A DNA stretch of 64,000 nucleotides from Massilia sp. CFBP 13721 (GCF_014842025.1 NZ_JACYUY010000004.1:241368-305367); one strand, 5' to 3'. Counted from the first letter of the stretch, positions 1-9,527 are shown. Notes: generated by a model from the sequence alone, not told the origin. Numbers and translations are program-made.

Positions 1-357
1 CTCGGTGCCCGCCACCGCCACCTTGATCAGGTAATCGTATTCGCCCGAGAGCAGGTAGGCCTCCATCACTTCCGGCAGGTCGGCCAGCGCGTCCGAGAAC
101 GCCTGCAGGATCTCGTCGTCGTGGCGGTCGACCGTCACTTCGATGATCACCGTGTCCGGCACGCCGAGCGCGCGCTGGTCGAGCACGGCGGCGTAGCCGC
201 TGATGTGGCCAGCCTCTTCGAGTGCGCGCACGCGGTGCCAGCAGGGCGTGGGCGACAGGTTCACCGTTTCAGCCAGCTTCTGGTTGCTGATGCGCCCGTC
301 GCGGCTGAGCGTGCGCAGGATATTCCTGTCGATCTCGTCGAGTATCCCCTCCTTCAC
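1..357 (-). CDS. Lrp/AsnC family transcriptional regulator (C-terminus cut by window edge)
   Basis: The 119 visible residues start at a GTG at 357, with AGGAG about 9 nt upstream; the overlapping ATG at 359 runs straight into TGA. The N-terminus is a typical AsnC-type helix-turn-helix (LDEIDRNILRTLSRDGRIS, then NQKLAETVNLSPTPCWHRV). The start of the RAM/AsnC effector-binding domain follows (YAAVLDQRALG onward). Lrp/AsnC proteins bind DNA as multimers and sense amino acids. It is transcribed away from an EamA-type exporter that starts at 585, an arrangement often seen when an Lrp protein controls a neighbouring amino-acid exporter; that target is inference. The rest of the gene lies outside the window. 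Confidence 0.93.
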   Translation of the reverse strand, partial: MKEGILDEIDRNILRTLSRDGRISNQKLAETVNLSPTPCWHRVRALEEAGHISGYAAVLDQRALGVPDTVIIEVTVDRHDDEILQAFSDALADLPEVMEAYLLSGEYDYLIKVAVAGTE

Positions 358-584
358 ATGCACGCTCCTGTCTATACGATTTGAAATGGATACTTCTTCT
401 ACATTTTAGCCGATTCATAGAAGGATTATCCGAACAAATCCTAAATTCGCCCTGCATACGAAAGAATATTTTTTGTGCGCTGCAGTAAAATTTCGGCTCG
501 CCATTCCAATAGGGACATCGGCCGGATCCGCATCATGGAACCACCGTCTTACCCGCATTGCAGCATTCGAATTTCGGAGTTTTC

Positions 585-1523
585 GTGTCAGAAGCAGTCT
601 CGCGCGCAGGAGCAGGAAATTTAGCCGTTGGGTCGGCCAACGCGGAATTGCCGCTCATGTTCGTCACCCCGGCGCTGTTCGCCGCCAACCTGCTGGTCGC
701 GCGCTGGGCCGAGAGCGCCGGCTTGCCGCCGCTGTTCCTCGCCTTTGGGCGCTGGGCGCTGGCCTTTGCCATCCTGCTGCCGATCGCCGGCCCGCGCCTG
801 TGGGCGCTGCGCCACGTCATCATGGCCAACTTCCCGCGCCTGATCCTGCTGGCGGGCCTGGGCATGGGCATGGCCGTCGGTCCGCAGTACATCGGCGCGC
901 GCCAGACCAGCGCGGCCAACATCGCCATCATCTTCGCCGCCTGCCCGGCGCTGGTGATGCTGCTCGAAACCCTGGTCTGGAAGGCGCCGCTGGCGCGCCG
1001 CCAGGCCGGCGGCATGCTGCTCGCCGTACTCGGCGTGCTGGTGGTGCTGACCCGCGGCGATCTCGCCGCGCTGGGCGGCTTCGCCTTCGGCACCGGCGAC
1101 CTGTGGGTGGTGGTGGCGGCTTGCGGCTGGGCGCTGTACACGGTGCTGGGCAAGCGCCTGCCGCTGCCGAAGCTGCCGAACACGGTCAAGCTGGCCGCCC
1201 TGATCGGCGGCGGTGCGCTGGTGCTGGCGCCGTTCGCGGTGCTCGAAGCCTCGCTCGGCAACGTCGCCAATTTCAACGACCCGCGCCTGTACGTCGCGCT
1301 GGCTTTCCTGGCCATCGTGCCGAGCCTGGGCGCCTACTTCTGCTTCGATCGCCTGGTCGCGATCGCCGGTCCGGCGCGCGCCAGCCTGTCGGTCTACCTG
1401 ATCCCGCTGTTCGCCACGCTGGCCGCCTGGCCGCTGCTGGGCGAAGCGCCGCGCCTGTACCATGCGGCCGGCTTCGGCATCATCCTCGGCGGCGTGCTGG
1501 TGGCCGCCGGCAAGGGAAGGTAA
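585..1523 (+). CDS. EamA/DMT family transporter
   Basis: This is a 312-residue, very hydrophobic protein with about ten predicted membrane helices in two EamA repeats, the normal size for inner-membrane metabolite exporters of the drug/metabolite transporter superfamily. Helix-rich segments begin near LPLMFVTPALFAANLLVARW, and the second repeat begins near FGTGDLWVVVAACGWALYTVLG. I chose the GTG at 585 because GGAG lies 5 nt upstream; a TTG at 558 would add nine residues without a ribosome-binding site. The gene diverges from the Lrp-type regulator ending at 357, suggesting an amino-acid or related efflux role. Substrate cannot be read from the sequence. Confidence 0.9.
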   Translation: MSEAVSRAGAGNLAVGSANAELPLMFVTPALFAANLLVARWAESAGLPPLFLAFGRWALAFAILLPIAGPRLWALRHVIMANFPRLILLAGLGMGMAVGPQYIGARQTSAANIAIIFAACPALVMLLETLVWKAPLARRQAGGMLLAVLGVLVVLTRGDLAALGGFAFGTGDLWVVVAACGWALYTVLGKRLPLPKLPNTVKLAALIGGGALVLAPFAVLEASLGNVANFNDPRLYVALAFLAIVPSLGAYFCFDRLVAIAGPARASLSVYLIPLFATLAAWPLLGEAPRLYHAAGFGIILGGVLVAAGKGR

Positions 1524-1563
1524 GGTCGGCGTCGCGTGCGGGGCATGGCGTGGTGGGTTCGTC

Positions 1564-1569
1564 TATAAT
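1564..1569 (+). promoter_or_regulatory. -10-like hexamer ahead of mfd
   Basis: A perfect TATAAT lies 40 nt before the mfd start, in the short gap after the EamA gene. No convincing -35 hexamer is present 16-18 nt upstream, so this is only a candidate promoter. Confidence 0.35.
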
Positions 1570-1608
1570 CGAGGACCCATCGGCCAGATCCAAAAAGCGC
1601 ACGTCTGC

Positions 1609-4600
1609 ATGCCTTTCGACCTCAAAAAGCACCTCCCGAAACCCGGACAACGTTTCGTCCTGCCCGCCCTGGCCGGTTCGTCCGATGCCTATGCGCTGGC
1701 CGTCGCCGGCCTCGCCTTCAAAGCTGAAAAACGGATCCTGACCGTCATCGTCGCGAATGCCAGCGATGGCCAGCGCCTGCTCGACGAAATCGCCTGGTTC
1801 GCCGACGGCCAACTGTCCTGCCACCTGCTGCCGGACTGGGAAACGTTGCCTTACGACGCCTTTTCGCCGCACCAGGACCTGGTGTCCGAACGCCTGGCGA
1901 CGCTGCACGAAATCCGCAATGGCCAGTGCGACGTGCTGGTGGTCCCGGCCACCACCGCGCTGGTGCGCCTGGCGCCGCCATCGTTCTTGGCCGCCTACAC
2001 CTTCTTCTTCCGCCAGGGCGAAAAGCTCGACGAGGCGAAGCTGAAGGCCCAGTTGACCCTGGCCGGCTATTCGCACGTGTCGCAGGTGATGTCGCCCGGC
2101 GAATACTCCGTGCGCGGCGGCCTGATCGACCTGTTCCCGATGGGGTCCGCCCTGCCCTACCGTTTGGACCTGTTCGGCGACGAGATCGAGACCATCCGCA
2201 CCTTCGATGCCGACACCCAGCGCTCGCTGTATCCGGTGCGCGAAGTGCGCTTGCTGCCGGGCCGCGAATTCCCGATGGACGAAGCCGCGCGCACCGCCTT
2301 CCGCAGCCGCTGGCGCGAAAGATTCGAGGGCGATCCTTCACGCTCGCCCGTCTACAAGGACATCGGCAGCGGCATCGCCTCGGCCGGCATCGAATACTAC
2401 CTGCCGCTGTTCTTCGACGAGACGGCGACCCTGTTCGACTACCTGCCGGAAGACGGCCCGCTGGCCCTGGTGGGCGACATCGACGCGGCGATCGCGCGCT
2501 TCTGGACGGACACCGAATCGCGCTACCGCTTCCTGAAAAGCGACCGCGAACGGCCGCTGCTCGAGCCGCGCGAACTGTTCCTGTCGAGCGAGCAGTTCTT
2601 CACCTGCGCCAAGCCGCACGGGCGCTGGAACATCGCGCGCCCGGCAGGTAATGAACCCAACGCGCCGGCGTCGGAGCTGTCCGCGCCGATCCCCGACGTC
2701 GCGGTCAACCGTAGACTGGAAGACCCGCTCGCGAATTTGCGTGCCTTTATCGCGCGTACCGGCTGCCGCGTGATGATCTGTGCCGAGTCGAACGGCCGCC
2801 GCGAGACGCTGCAGCAGTACTTCAACGAATACCACTTCGACGTGACGCCGGTCGAGGGCTTCGAAGGCATGCGTGCCAGCGACGCCAAACTGGCGCTGGG
2901 CGTGGCGCCGCTGCAGGCCGGCTTCGAACTGCTGGAAGAATCGAGCGGCTGCATCGCCTTCGTCACCGAAACCGAGCTGTATGCGGGTTCGGGCCGGCGC
3001 GTCGGCAAGAAGAAGCAGGAAGCGACCAGCCAGGTCGAATCGATGGTGCGCGACCTGTCGGAGCTGAAGATCGGCGACCCGGTGGTGCACATCAACCACG
3101 GCATCGGCCGCTACATGGGCCTGATCTCGATGGACCTGGGCGAAGGCGAGACCGAGTTCCTGCACCTCGAATACGCGAAAGACACCAAGCTGTACGTTCC
3201 CGTGTCTCAGCTGCATGTCATTTCGCGCTATTCCGGCACCTCGCCCGAGGACGCGCCGTTGCATTCGCTCGGTTCCGGCCAGTGGGACAAGGCCAAGCGA
3301 AAAGCGGCCGAGCAGGTGCGCGACACCGCGGCCGAGCTGCTCAACCTGTACGCACGCCGCGCGGCCCGTACCGGCCACTCCTTCGAATACTCGAGCATCG
3401 ATTACGAAAACTTCGCCCAGAGCTTCGGCTTCGACGAAACGCCGGACCAAGCCGAGGCGATTTCCAACGTCATCAAGGACATGACCTCGGGCCGGCCGAT
3501 GGACCGCCTGGTGTGCGGCGACGTCGGCTTCGGCAAGACCGAGGTCGCGCTGCGCGCGGCGTTCATTGCCGTCATGGGCGGCAAGCAGGTCGCCATCCTG
3601 GCCCCGACCACGCTGCTGGCCGAGCAGCACGCGCAAACCTTCGCCGACCGCTTCGCCGACTGGCCGGTCAAGATTGCCGAGCTGTCGCGCTTCCGGACCG
3701 GCAAGGAAATCAACAACGCGATCAAGGGCATGGCCGACGGCACGCTCGACATCGTGATCGGCACCCACAAGCTCTTGTCGCCGGACGTGAAGTTCACGCG
3801 CCTGGGCCTGGTCATCATCGACGAGGAACACCGCTTCGGCGTGCGCCAGAAGGAAGCGCTGAAAGCCCTGCGCGCGGAAGTCGACGTGCTGACGCTGACG
3901 GCGACGCCGATCCCGCGCACGCTGGGCATGGCGCTGGAAGGCTTGCGCGATTTTTCCATCATCGCCACCGCGCCGCAAAAGCGCCTGGCGATCAAGACCT
4001 TTGTCCGCAGCGAAGACGGTTCCATCATCAGGGAAGCCTGCCTGCGCGAACTGAAGCGCGGTGGCCAGATCTACTTCCTGCACAACGAAGTCGAGACCAT
4101 CGAGAACCGCTATTCGATGCTGCGCGAACTGCTGCCGGAAGCGCGCATCGCGGTGGCGCACGGCCAGATGCACGAGCGCGACCTGGAAAAGGTGATGCGC
4201 GATTTCGTCGCGCAGCGCTTCAACATCCTGCTGTGCACGACCATCATCGAGACCGGCATCGACGTGCCGACCGCGAATACGATCATCATGCACCGCGCGG
4301 ACAAATTCGGCCTGGCCCAGCTGCACCAGCTGCGCGGGCGCGTCGGCCGTTCGCACCACCAGGCCTATGCGTATCTGCTGGTGAACGACGTGCAGAACCT
4401 GACCAAGCAGGCGCAGCGCCGGCTCGATGCGATCCAGGCGATGGAAGAACTGGGCAGCGGCTTTTATCTCGCCATGCACGACCTCGAGATCCGCGGCGCC
4501 GGCGAAGTGCTGGGCGAGAACCAGTCCGGCGAGATGCTGGAGATCGGGTTCCAGCTGTATTCGGACATGCTCAACGAAGCCGTGCGCGCACTGAAAGCCG

Positions 4601-5067
4601 GCAAGGAGCCGGACCTGGCGGCGCCGCTGTCGACCACCACCGAGATCAACCTGCACGTGCCGGCCCTGCTGCCGGCCGACTTCTGCGGCGACGTGCACGA
4701 GCGCCTGTCGATCTACAAGCGCCTGGCCAACTGCGAAAGCCAGGGCAAGATCGACGACATGCAGGAAGAACTGATCGACCGCTTCGGCAAGCTGCCCGAG
4801 CAGGTAAAAGCGCTGATCGAGACGCACCGCCTGCGCATCGCGGCGAAGACCGTCGGCATCGTCAAGATCGATGCGCACAGCGAAGCGGCCAACCTGCAAT
4901 TCATGGAGAAGCCGCCGATCGACCCGGTCAAGATCATCACGCTGATCCAGAAGAACCGCCACATCAAGCTGGCCGGCCAGGACAAGCTGCGCATCACGGC
5001 GGCGATGCCGGACCTGGCGGCGCGGGTGCTGCAGGTGAAGCAAACGATCAAACAATTACTGGCATGA
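1609..5067 (+). CDS. mfd: Transcription-repair coupling factor Mfd
   Basis: The 1152 residues match the usual Mfd length (about 1150). Mfd is a cytoplasmic DNA translocase that removes RNA polymerase stalled at lesions and recruits UvrA. In order: an N-terminal UvrB-like module (to about residue 350), a CarD-like RNA-polymerase interaction domain (about 505-575, with the GDPVVHINHGIGRY motif), a helicase core with Walker A GDVGFGKTE near residue 637 and DEEH near 737, the TATPIPRTL motif, the second helicase lobe (TTIIETGIDVP, QLRGRVGRS), and a C-terminal TRCF domain. The ATG at 1609 (MPFDLKKHLP) fits the family start; the frame is open further upstream but has no homology there. serB follows 13 nt downstream. 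Confidence 0.98.
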   Translation: MPFDLKKHLPKPGQRFVLPALAGSSDAYALAVAGLAFKAEKRILTVIVANASDGQRLLDEIAWFADGQLSCHLLPDWETLPYDAFSPHQDLVSERLATLHEIRNGQCDVLVVPATTALVRLAPPSFLAAYTFFFRQGEKLDEAKLKAQLTLAGYSHVSQVMSPGEYSVRGGLIDLFPMGSALPYRLDLFGDEIETIRTFDADTQRSLYPVREVRLLPGREFPMDEAARTAFRSRWRERFEGDPSRSPVYKDIGSGIASAGIEYYLPLFFDETATLFDYLPEDGPLALVGDIDAAIARFWTDTESRYRFLKSDRERPLLEPRELFLSSEQFFTCAKPHGRWNIARPAGNEPNAPASELSAPIPDVAVNRRLEDPLANLRAFIARTGCRVMICAESNGRRETLQQYFNEYHFDVTPVEGFEGMRASDAKLALGVAPLQAGFELLEESSGCIAFVTETELYAGSGRRVGKKKQEATSQVESMVRDLSELKIGDPVVHINHGIGRYMGLISMDLGEGETEFLHLEYAKDTKLYVPVSQLHVISRYSGTSPEDAPLHSLGSGQWDKAKRKAAEQVRDTAAELLNLYARRAARTGHSFEYSSIDYENFAQSFGFDETPDQAEAISNVIKDMTSGRPMDRLVCGDVGFGKTEVALRAAFIAVMGGKQVAILAPTTLLAEQHAQTFADRFADWPVKIAELSRFRTGKEINNAIKGMADGTLDIVIGTHKLLSPDVKFTRLGLVIIDEEHRFGVRQKEALKALRAEVDVLTLTATPIPRTLGMALEGLRDFSIIATAPQKRLAIKTFVRSEDGSIIREACLRELKRGGQIYFLHNEVETIENRYSMLRELLPEARIAVAHGQMHERDLEKVMRDFVAQRFNILLCTTIIETGIDVPTANTIIMHRADKFGLAQLHQLRGRVGRSHHQAYAYLLVNDVQNLTKQAQRRLDAIQAMEELGSGFYLAMHDLEIRGAGEVLGENQSGEMLEIGFQLYSDMLNEAVRALKAGKEPDLAAPLSTTTEINLHVPALLPADFCGDVHERLSIYKRLANCESQGKIDDMQEELIDRFGKLPEQVKALIETHRLRIAAKTVGIVKIDAHSEAANLQFMEKPPIDPVKIITLIQKNRHIKLAGQDKLRITAAMPDLAARVLQVKQTIKQLLA

Positions 5068-5080
5068 GAAGGCAACAATC

Positions 5081-5926
5081 GTGACGAATCTGGTTTTGCA
5101 AGGCCCGCACGCGGCGGCGAATCAATTACGGGCAATCGCCGTCCTCGCCGCCCCGGTGCGCGTGACGGTACTCTCGGCAACGGCGCTGCGCTGCGAGGAT
5201 GTCGCCGCCACCCCGGAAGTCGTCGCGGCCGTGCAGGCGGCGGCGCTGGCGGCGCAGGTCGACGCCACCGTCATCGAGGCCGGGCGCACCCTCGCCGATT
5301 TTTCCCTGGTGGCGATGGACATGGACTCGACCCTGATCACGATCGAATGCATCGACGAGATCGCGGACATGCAGGGCCTCAAAGCCCAGGTCTCGGAAAT
5401 CACCGAAGCGGCGATGCGCGGCGAACTCGATTTCGCGGCCAGCCTGACGCGGCGCGTGGCCCTGCTCGCAGGCCTCGACGCGGCTGCGCTCGAGCGCGTG
5501 TACGAGGAGCGCCTGCGCCTGTCGCCGGGAGCCGAGACCATGCTCGCCGCGGTGCGGGCGGCGGGCCTCAAGACCCTGCTGGTGTCGGGCGGTTTTACCT
5601 TCTTCACCGACCGTCTCAAGGCGCGCCTGGGCCTGGACTACACGCATGCCAACGTGCTCGAGATCGAGGACGGCCGCCTGACCGGGCGCGTGGTGGGCGG
5701 CATCGTCGACGCCGAGGAAAAGATGCGCACCGTGCAGCGCGTGTGCGACGAGCTGGGCGTGCCGACGTCGCGCGCGATCGTGATGGGCGATGGGGCCAAC
5801 GACCTCAAGATGATGGGCATCGGCGGGCTGTCGGTGGCGTTTCGGGCCAAGCCGGTGGTACGCGCGCAGGCGGACGTGGCGCTCAATTTCAGTGGGTTGG
5901 ATGGGGTGCTGGCGGTGTTGGGCTGA
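5081..5926 (+). CDS. serB: Phosphoserine phosphatase SerB
   Basis: This 281-residue HAD-superfamily enzyme catalyses the last step of serine synthesis, phosphoserine to serine. The HAD motif I is DMDST, with nucleophile Asp80 and acid/base Asp82. Motif II is the LLVSGGFTFF segment, and motif IV is GDGANDLKMM. The N-terminal 75 residues form the ACT-like part seen in SerB of Betaproteobacteria. The start is a GTG at 5081, shortly after the mfd stop, so the two genes probably share a transcript. A repeat pair lies in the 345-nt gap downstream. Confidence 0.96.
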   Translation: MTNLVLQGPHAAANQLRAIAVLAAPVRVTVLSATALRCEDVAATPEVVAAVQAAALAAQVDATVIEAGRTLADFSLVAMDMDSTLITIECIDEIADMQGLKAQVSEITEAAMRGELDFAASLTRRVALLAGLDAAALERVYEERLRLSPGAETMLAAVRAAGLKTLLVSGGFTFFTDRLKARLGLDYTHANVLEIEDGRLTGRVVGGIVDAEEKMRTVQRVCDELGVPTSRAIVMGDGANDLKMMGIGGLSVAFRAKPVVRAQADVALNFSGLDGVLAVLG

Positions 5927-5956
5927 GGTCGAGCGCCAACACGGCGCGGCGTTCCC

Positions 5957-6040
5957 GGCGGGCATGCCCGCCCTACGTTACGCCACGGTCTCATGAACTT
6001 GCAACGAACGGTAGTGCACCGTAGGGCGGGCATGCCCGCC
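5957..6040. repeat. REP-like inverted pair A
   Basis: Two 20-bp copies occur in opposite orientation, at 5957-5976 and 6021-6040. Each is GTAGGGCGGGC followed by its own palindromic complement, separated by 44 nt with the GTAGGG ends facing inward. The arms are perfect inverted copies of each other. The pair lies in the 345-nt gap (5927-6271) between serB and the SGNH hydrolase gene. The rest of that gap is AT-richer sequence in which I see no gene or clear promoter. Confidence 0.85.
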
Positions 6041-6271
6041 GAAACGGCCGCAATACGCCCGCATCACGCCTGCTCCAATTCTTCCCCAAAGCATTGAATC
6101 AAACAAACAATTGCTAAACCCCAAGGCAATTCTCTTCTGTTTCTGCGCTCGCGCAAAAACCCTGTCGTGCATCCCTTGAACCGCAAACCTTCCCGGCGCT
6201 AGATTGGTCCCTGCGCCATCCCACATGTATGGCGCTGCCGGTTTCGCCAACTTGCCTGTCGGAGCATGATC

Positions 6272-7570
6272 ATGAACAACGTTTCGCCCCCCGCGTCCAT
6301 CGACACCGGCGCGAGCCGGCGCTCCTTTCTGGCAACCGGCCCCTTGCTGGCGGCCTCGCTTGCCGTGCCGGCCTTGCCGGCGCACGCGCAGAGCGGCAGC
6401 GGTGTGCGCTGGTGTGGCACCTGGGGCGCGGCGCCGACCGGGCCGCCGCCCTCCGGCAGCATCCAGACCTATTCGAACCAGACACTGCGCCTGATCGTGC
6501 GCGCCAGCATCGGCGGCAGCCGGGTGCGCATCCGCGTGTCAAATGAAATGGGGTCGGCGCCGCTGCGCATCGGCGCCGCCAGCATCGCCCTGCGCAGCAG
6601 CGGCGCGGCGGTGACCCAGGGGACCCTGCGCGAGCTGCGCTTCGGCGGCGCGACTTCGGTCACGATTCCGGCGCGGGCGCCCGCCATCTCCGACGCGCTC
6701 GACCTGGTGGTGCCGGCCCAGGCCGACCTCGCCATCAGCCTGTACCTGTCCGGCAGCGCGCAGGGCACCACGCTGCATAACGTCGCGCTCCAGAGCAGCT
6801 ATGTCTCGACCGGCGGCGACTATACCTCCGCGGTATCGATGCCGGTGTCGCGCACGCTCTCGTCCTGGCCTTTTCTCAGCGCGGTCGACGTCAACGTGGC
6901 CGCCCCCTGCCTGGTGGCGCTGGGCGACTCGATCACCGACGGCCAGGGCAGCACCGGCAACGCCAACCGCCGCTGGCCCGATTATCTGGCGCGGCGCCTG
7001 CAGGCCTCGCTGGGTGCGGCGGGACGCATTGGCGTCGTCAACCGCGGGATCAGCGGCAATTCGCTGTTGACGGACTACCCGAACGCCCTGCTCGCCGGCT
7101 ACGCCGCGCTCGAGCGCTTCGATCGCGACGTGCTCGCCACCAGCGGCGCGCGCTTCCTGGTCGCCTTTATCGGCATCAACGACATCTGCTACAGCCCGGG
7201 TTCGAACCCGATCCCGGCGGGCGACCTGATCGCCGGCTACCGCCAGCTGATCTCGCGCGCCGGCGCGCGCGACATCACCATCATCGGCGCCACCCTGCCG
7301 CCTTTCGAAGGCTTCGTCTACTACACGGCTGCGCGAGAACGGGTGCGCCGCGCGGTCAACGACTGGATGCGCGCCAGTGGCGAATTCGACGCCCTGCTCG
7401 ACGTCGAGGCGGCCCTGCGCGATCCGGCGCGGCCGACGCGCGTCCTGCCCGCCTACGACAGCGGCGACCACCTGCATCCGAGCGACGCCGGCTACCAGGC
7501 GATTGCGAATGCGATGCCGCTAGCGCCCTTTATCGCGGGCGGTAACGTCACCGCCGAGCGGCTCAGTTAG
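6272..7570 (+). CDS. Exported SGNH/GDSL-type hydrolase (Tat signal)
   Basis: The 432-residue protein has a twin-arginine signal (SRRSFLATG, hydrophobic stretch, then PAHAQ), so it is probably exported folded to the periplasm or beyond. A beta-rich region occupies about residues 35-205. The SGNH hydrolase domain follows, with block I GDSITDGQG (Ser220 as nucleophile), block III GINDI and block V DHLHPSDAG (Asp399, His402). Such proteins are esterases or lipases acting on acylated polysaccharides or lipids; the substrate is unknown. The ATG at 6272 has CGGAG 7 nt upstream, whereas the ATG at 6266 is too close to it. The gene stands alone between intergenic repeats and a lipoprotein gene. Confidence 0.92.
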   Translation: MNNVSPPASIDTGASRRSFLATGPLLAASLAVPALPAHAQSGSGVRWCGTWGAAPTGPPPSGSIQTYSNQTLRLIVRASIGGSRVRIRVSNEMGSAPLRIGAASIALRSSGAAVTQGTLRELRFGGATSVTIPARAPAISDALDLVVPAQADLAISLYLSGSAQGTTLHNVALQSSYVSTGGDYTSAVSMPVSRTLSSWPFLSAVDVNVAAPCLVALGDSITDGQGSTGNANRRWPDYLARRLQASLGAAGRIGVVNRGISGNSLLTDYPNALLAGYAALERFDRDVLATSGARFLVAFIGINDICYSPGSNPIPAGDLIAGYRQLISRAGARDITIIGATLPPFEGFVYYTAARERVRRAVNDWMRASGEFDALLDVEAALRDPARPTRVLPAYDSGDHLHPSDAGYQAIANAMPLAPFIAGGNVTAERLS

Positions 7571-7677
7571 TGTCAATGAGCGCCCATCGTATCGAAACGA
7601 GCGCAGGTGTAACAAACAGTAATTCCGCGCCAAAATAGACGCGGTAAAACTATCATGGCGTTATCAGGAGGACCGTC

Positions 7678-8100
7678 ATGAAAAAACTCATTCTTGCTTT
7701 TGCTTCGCTGGCCGCCCTGGCCGGCTGCGCCACGCCGGGTCCGGGCCCGGCCAACTACGGCACCCGCGCCGCCGTCCAGCCAAACGATCCGAATGGCTGG
7801 CAAGTCGTCTCCGTCACGCCGGTGCCGCTCGGTACCGGTGAACGCGCGGGCGACGCCGGGGTCGTCACCAGCTCGACCGTCGTCACCAACCCGGCCCCGG
7901 TCGTCGCCGGCCGTCCGGTGTATGGCACGCCCGTGTATGGCGCCCCGGTGTACGGCGCTCCCGTCTATGGTGCGCCGGTGTACGAGCCCTACTATTATCC
8001 GCCGGTCTCGATCGGCCTCGGTTTCAGCTTCGGCCAGAGCTGGGGTCATCATCACCGCGGTGGTGGCAGGCACTATGGCGGCGGTTACCGCCGTCGTTGA
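7678..8100 (+). CDS. Small lipoprotein with PVYGA repeats
   Basis: This 140-residue protein has a signal peptide ending in the lipobox LAGC (Cys17), so it should be lipid-anchored. The middle carries a tandem run of PVYG(A/T) pentapeptides (about residues 80-102), followed by PYYYPP and a Gly/His/Arg-rich tail (HHHRGGGRHYGGGYRRR). A strong AGGAGG ribosome-binding site precedes the ATG, and a good intrinsic terminator follows, so it is a single-gene unit. Small Tyr/Pro/Gly-rich lipoproteins of this kind are common in the family, but I do not recognise a function. The repeats are low-complexity coding sequence. Confidence 0.85.
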   Translation: MKKLILAFASLAALAGCATPGPGPANYGTRAAVQPNDPNGWQVVSVTPVPLGTGERAGDAGVVTSSTVVTNPAPVVAGRPVYGTPVYGAPVYGAPVYGAPVYEPYYYPPVSIGLGFSFGQSWGHHHRGGGRHYGGGYRRR

Positions 8101-8153
8101 AGCAACTGCAGCTGCGGCAGCCGCCGCGCTGCCGCAAACCTGCATCACGACAG

Positions 8154-8185
8154 AAAGGCCGCACAGATTGTGCGGCCTTTTTTTT
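8154..8185 (+). terminator. Rho-independent terminator after the PVYGA lipoprotein gene
   Basis: A perfect 12-bp stem (AAAGGCCGCACA / TGTGCGGCCTTT) with a 3-nt loop is followed by a run of T, starting 53 nt after the stop codon. Confidence 0.93.
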
Positions 8186-8267
8186 GCGGCTTTATACGCT
8201 GTTTTTCTTACTGATTTCTTACGTAGTCTTATGTTTGTAGCATTGTGCAATGCGTCATAGCAATCGA

Positions 8268-8296
8268 TTGCTGATGGCCAATTGCTAACCTACAAT
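8268..8296 (+). promoter_or_regulatory. Candidate sigma-70 promoter of the liv-type operon
   Basis: TTGCTG (8268-8273) and TACAAT (8291-8296) are separated by 17 bp and lie 73 nt before the binding-protein start. The -10 matches 5 of 6 consensus bases and the -35 matches 3 of 6. Confidence 0.5.
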
Positions 8297-8369
8297 GAGT
8301 TGGTCGATGGCACCTGAATGGGCGATTTCCGGTCCCGGCACGATCAAAAAACATACTACGGAGACAGCA

Positions 8370-9527
8370 ATGAATTTCAAGTTGAAGGCATTGGTTGCAG
8401 GAGTAGCACTGGGTTTTTCGATGTCCGGCATGGCGCAGGAGCCGATCAAGATCGGCGTGTCCGGCCCCTTCACCGGCGGCTCGGCGCCGATGGGCGTGTC
8501 GATGCGTGACGGCGTCAAGCTGGCCGTGAACGAGATCAATGCCGCCGGCGGCGTCCTCGGCCGCAAGATCCAGCTGATCGAACGCGACGACGAAGCGAAG
8601 AACGAACGCGGCGTGCAGATCGCCCAGGAGCTGATCAACAAGGAACGCGTCGTCGCCACCGTCGGCTACATCAACACCGGCGTCGCCCAGGCCTCGCAGC
8701 GCTTTTACCAGCAGGCGCAGATCCCGGTGATGAACAACGTCGCCACCGGCTCGATCATCACCCAGCAATTCGCCACCCAGCCGATGAACTTCGTGTTCCG
8801 CAATTCGGCCAGCGACCAGATCCAGTCGCAGATGATCGTCGACGAGGCCATCACCCGCCGCGGCTTCAAGAAGGTCGCGATCCTGGCCGACTCGACCAAC
8901 TACGGCCAGCTGGGGCGCGCCGACCTGGAAAAGGCGCTCGAGAAGAAAGGCGTCAAGCCGGTCGCCGTCGAAAAATACAACCTGCAGGACGTCGACATGA
9001 CCTCGCAGCTGTTGAAAGCCAAGCAGGCCGGCGCCGAAGCGGTGCTCACCTACGGCATCGGCCCCGAGTTGGCGCAGATCGCCAACGGCATGGAAAAGCT
9101 GGGCTGGAAAGTGCCGATGGTCGGCAGCTGGACGCTGTCGATGGCGAACTTCGTCGACAACGCCGGCAAGAACGGCGAAGGCACGCGCATGCCGCAAACC
9201 TTCATCCAGGAGCCGAACACGCCGAAGCGCAAGGCCTTCATCGACGCCTACGTCAAAGCCTACAACCCGCCGGGCGGGCGCATGCCGTCGGCCGTCTCCG
9301 CCGCCCAGGGCTATGACTCGATCTACCTGCTGGCCGCGGCCATGAAGCAGGCCAATTCCACAGAAGGACCGAAGATCGTCGCCGCACTGGAAAATTTGAA
9401 TACCAAGGTTGAAGGCGTCGTCACCACCTACGACAAGCCGTACACCAAGACCGACCACGAAGCGATCAACTTCAACAACACCGTGTTCGGCGAAGTGCGC
9501 GGCGGCCGCGTGGTCCACGCCAAGTAA
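8370..9527 (+). CDS. Branched-chain amino-acid ABC transporter, periplasmic binding protein
   Basis: The 385-residue protein has an N-terminal signal peptide (MNFKLKALVAGVALG, cleavage near GMAQ-EP) and a type I periplasmic-binding fold of the LivJ/LivK class. The mature protein opens IKIGVSGPFTGG, followed by the family's NEINAAGGVLG-type motif and RDDEAKNERGVQIAQELI. It would capture a branched-chain amino acid or similar ligand for the permease encoded next. The ATG at 8370 is preceded by GGAGACAGC. It heads the operon 8370-14137. Ligand is inferred from the family; related binding proteins also take aromatic acids, urea and short amides. Confidence 0.93.
   Translation: MNFKLKALVAGVALGFSMSGMAQEPIKIGVSGPFTGGSAPMGVSMRDGVKLAVNEINAAGGVLGRKIQLIERDDEAKNERGVQIAQELINKERVVATVGYINTGVAQASQRFYQQAQIPVMNNVATGSIITQQFATQPMNFVFRNSASDQIQSQMIVDEAITRRGFKKVAILADSTNYGQLGRADLEKALEKKGVKPVAVEKYNLQDVDMTSQLLKAKQAGAEAVLTYGIGPELAQIANGMEKLGWKVPMVGSWTLSMANFVDNAGKNGEGTRMPQTFIQEPNTPKRKAFIDAYVKAYNPPGGRMPSAVSAAQGYDSIYLLAAAMKQANSTEGPKIVAALENLNTKVEGVVTTYDKPYTKTDHEAINFNNTVFGEVRGGRVVHAK

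Noticed and set aside
2338..5055. 905-aa open frame antisense to mfd
   Set aside because: It mirrors a high-GC gene whose sense product is a full-length Mfd; the antisense product is Gln/Arg/Asp-rich with no known motif.
7912..7987. Tandem short repeats considered as CRISPR or satellite DNA
   Set aside because: The 15-nt period is in frame and encodes PVYGA pentapeptides of a lipoprotein; there are no spacers.
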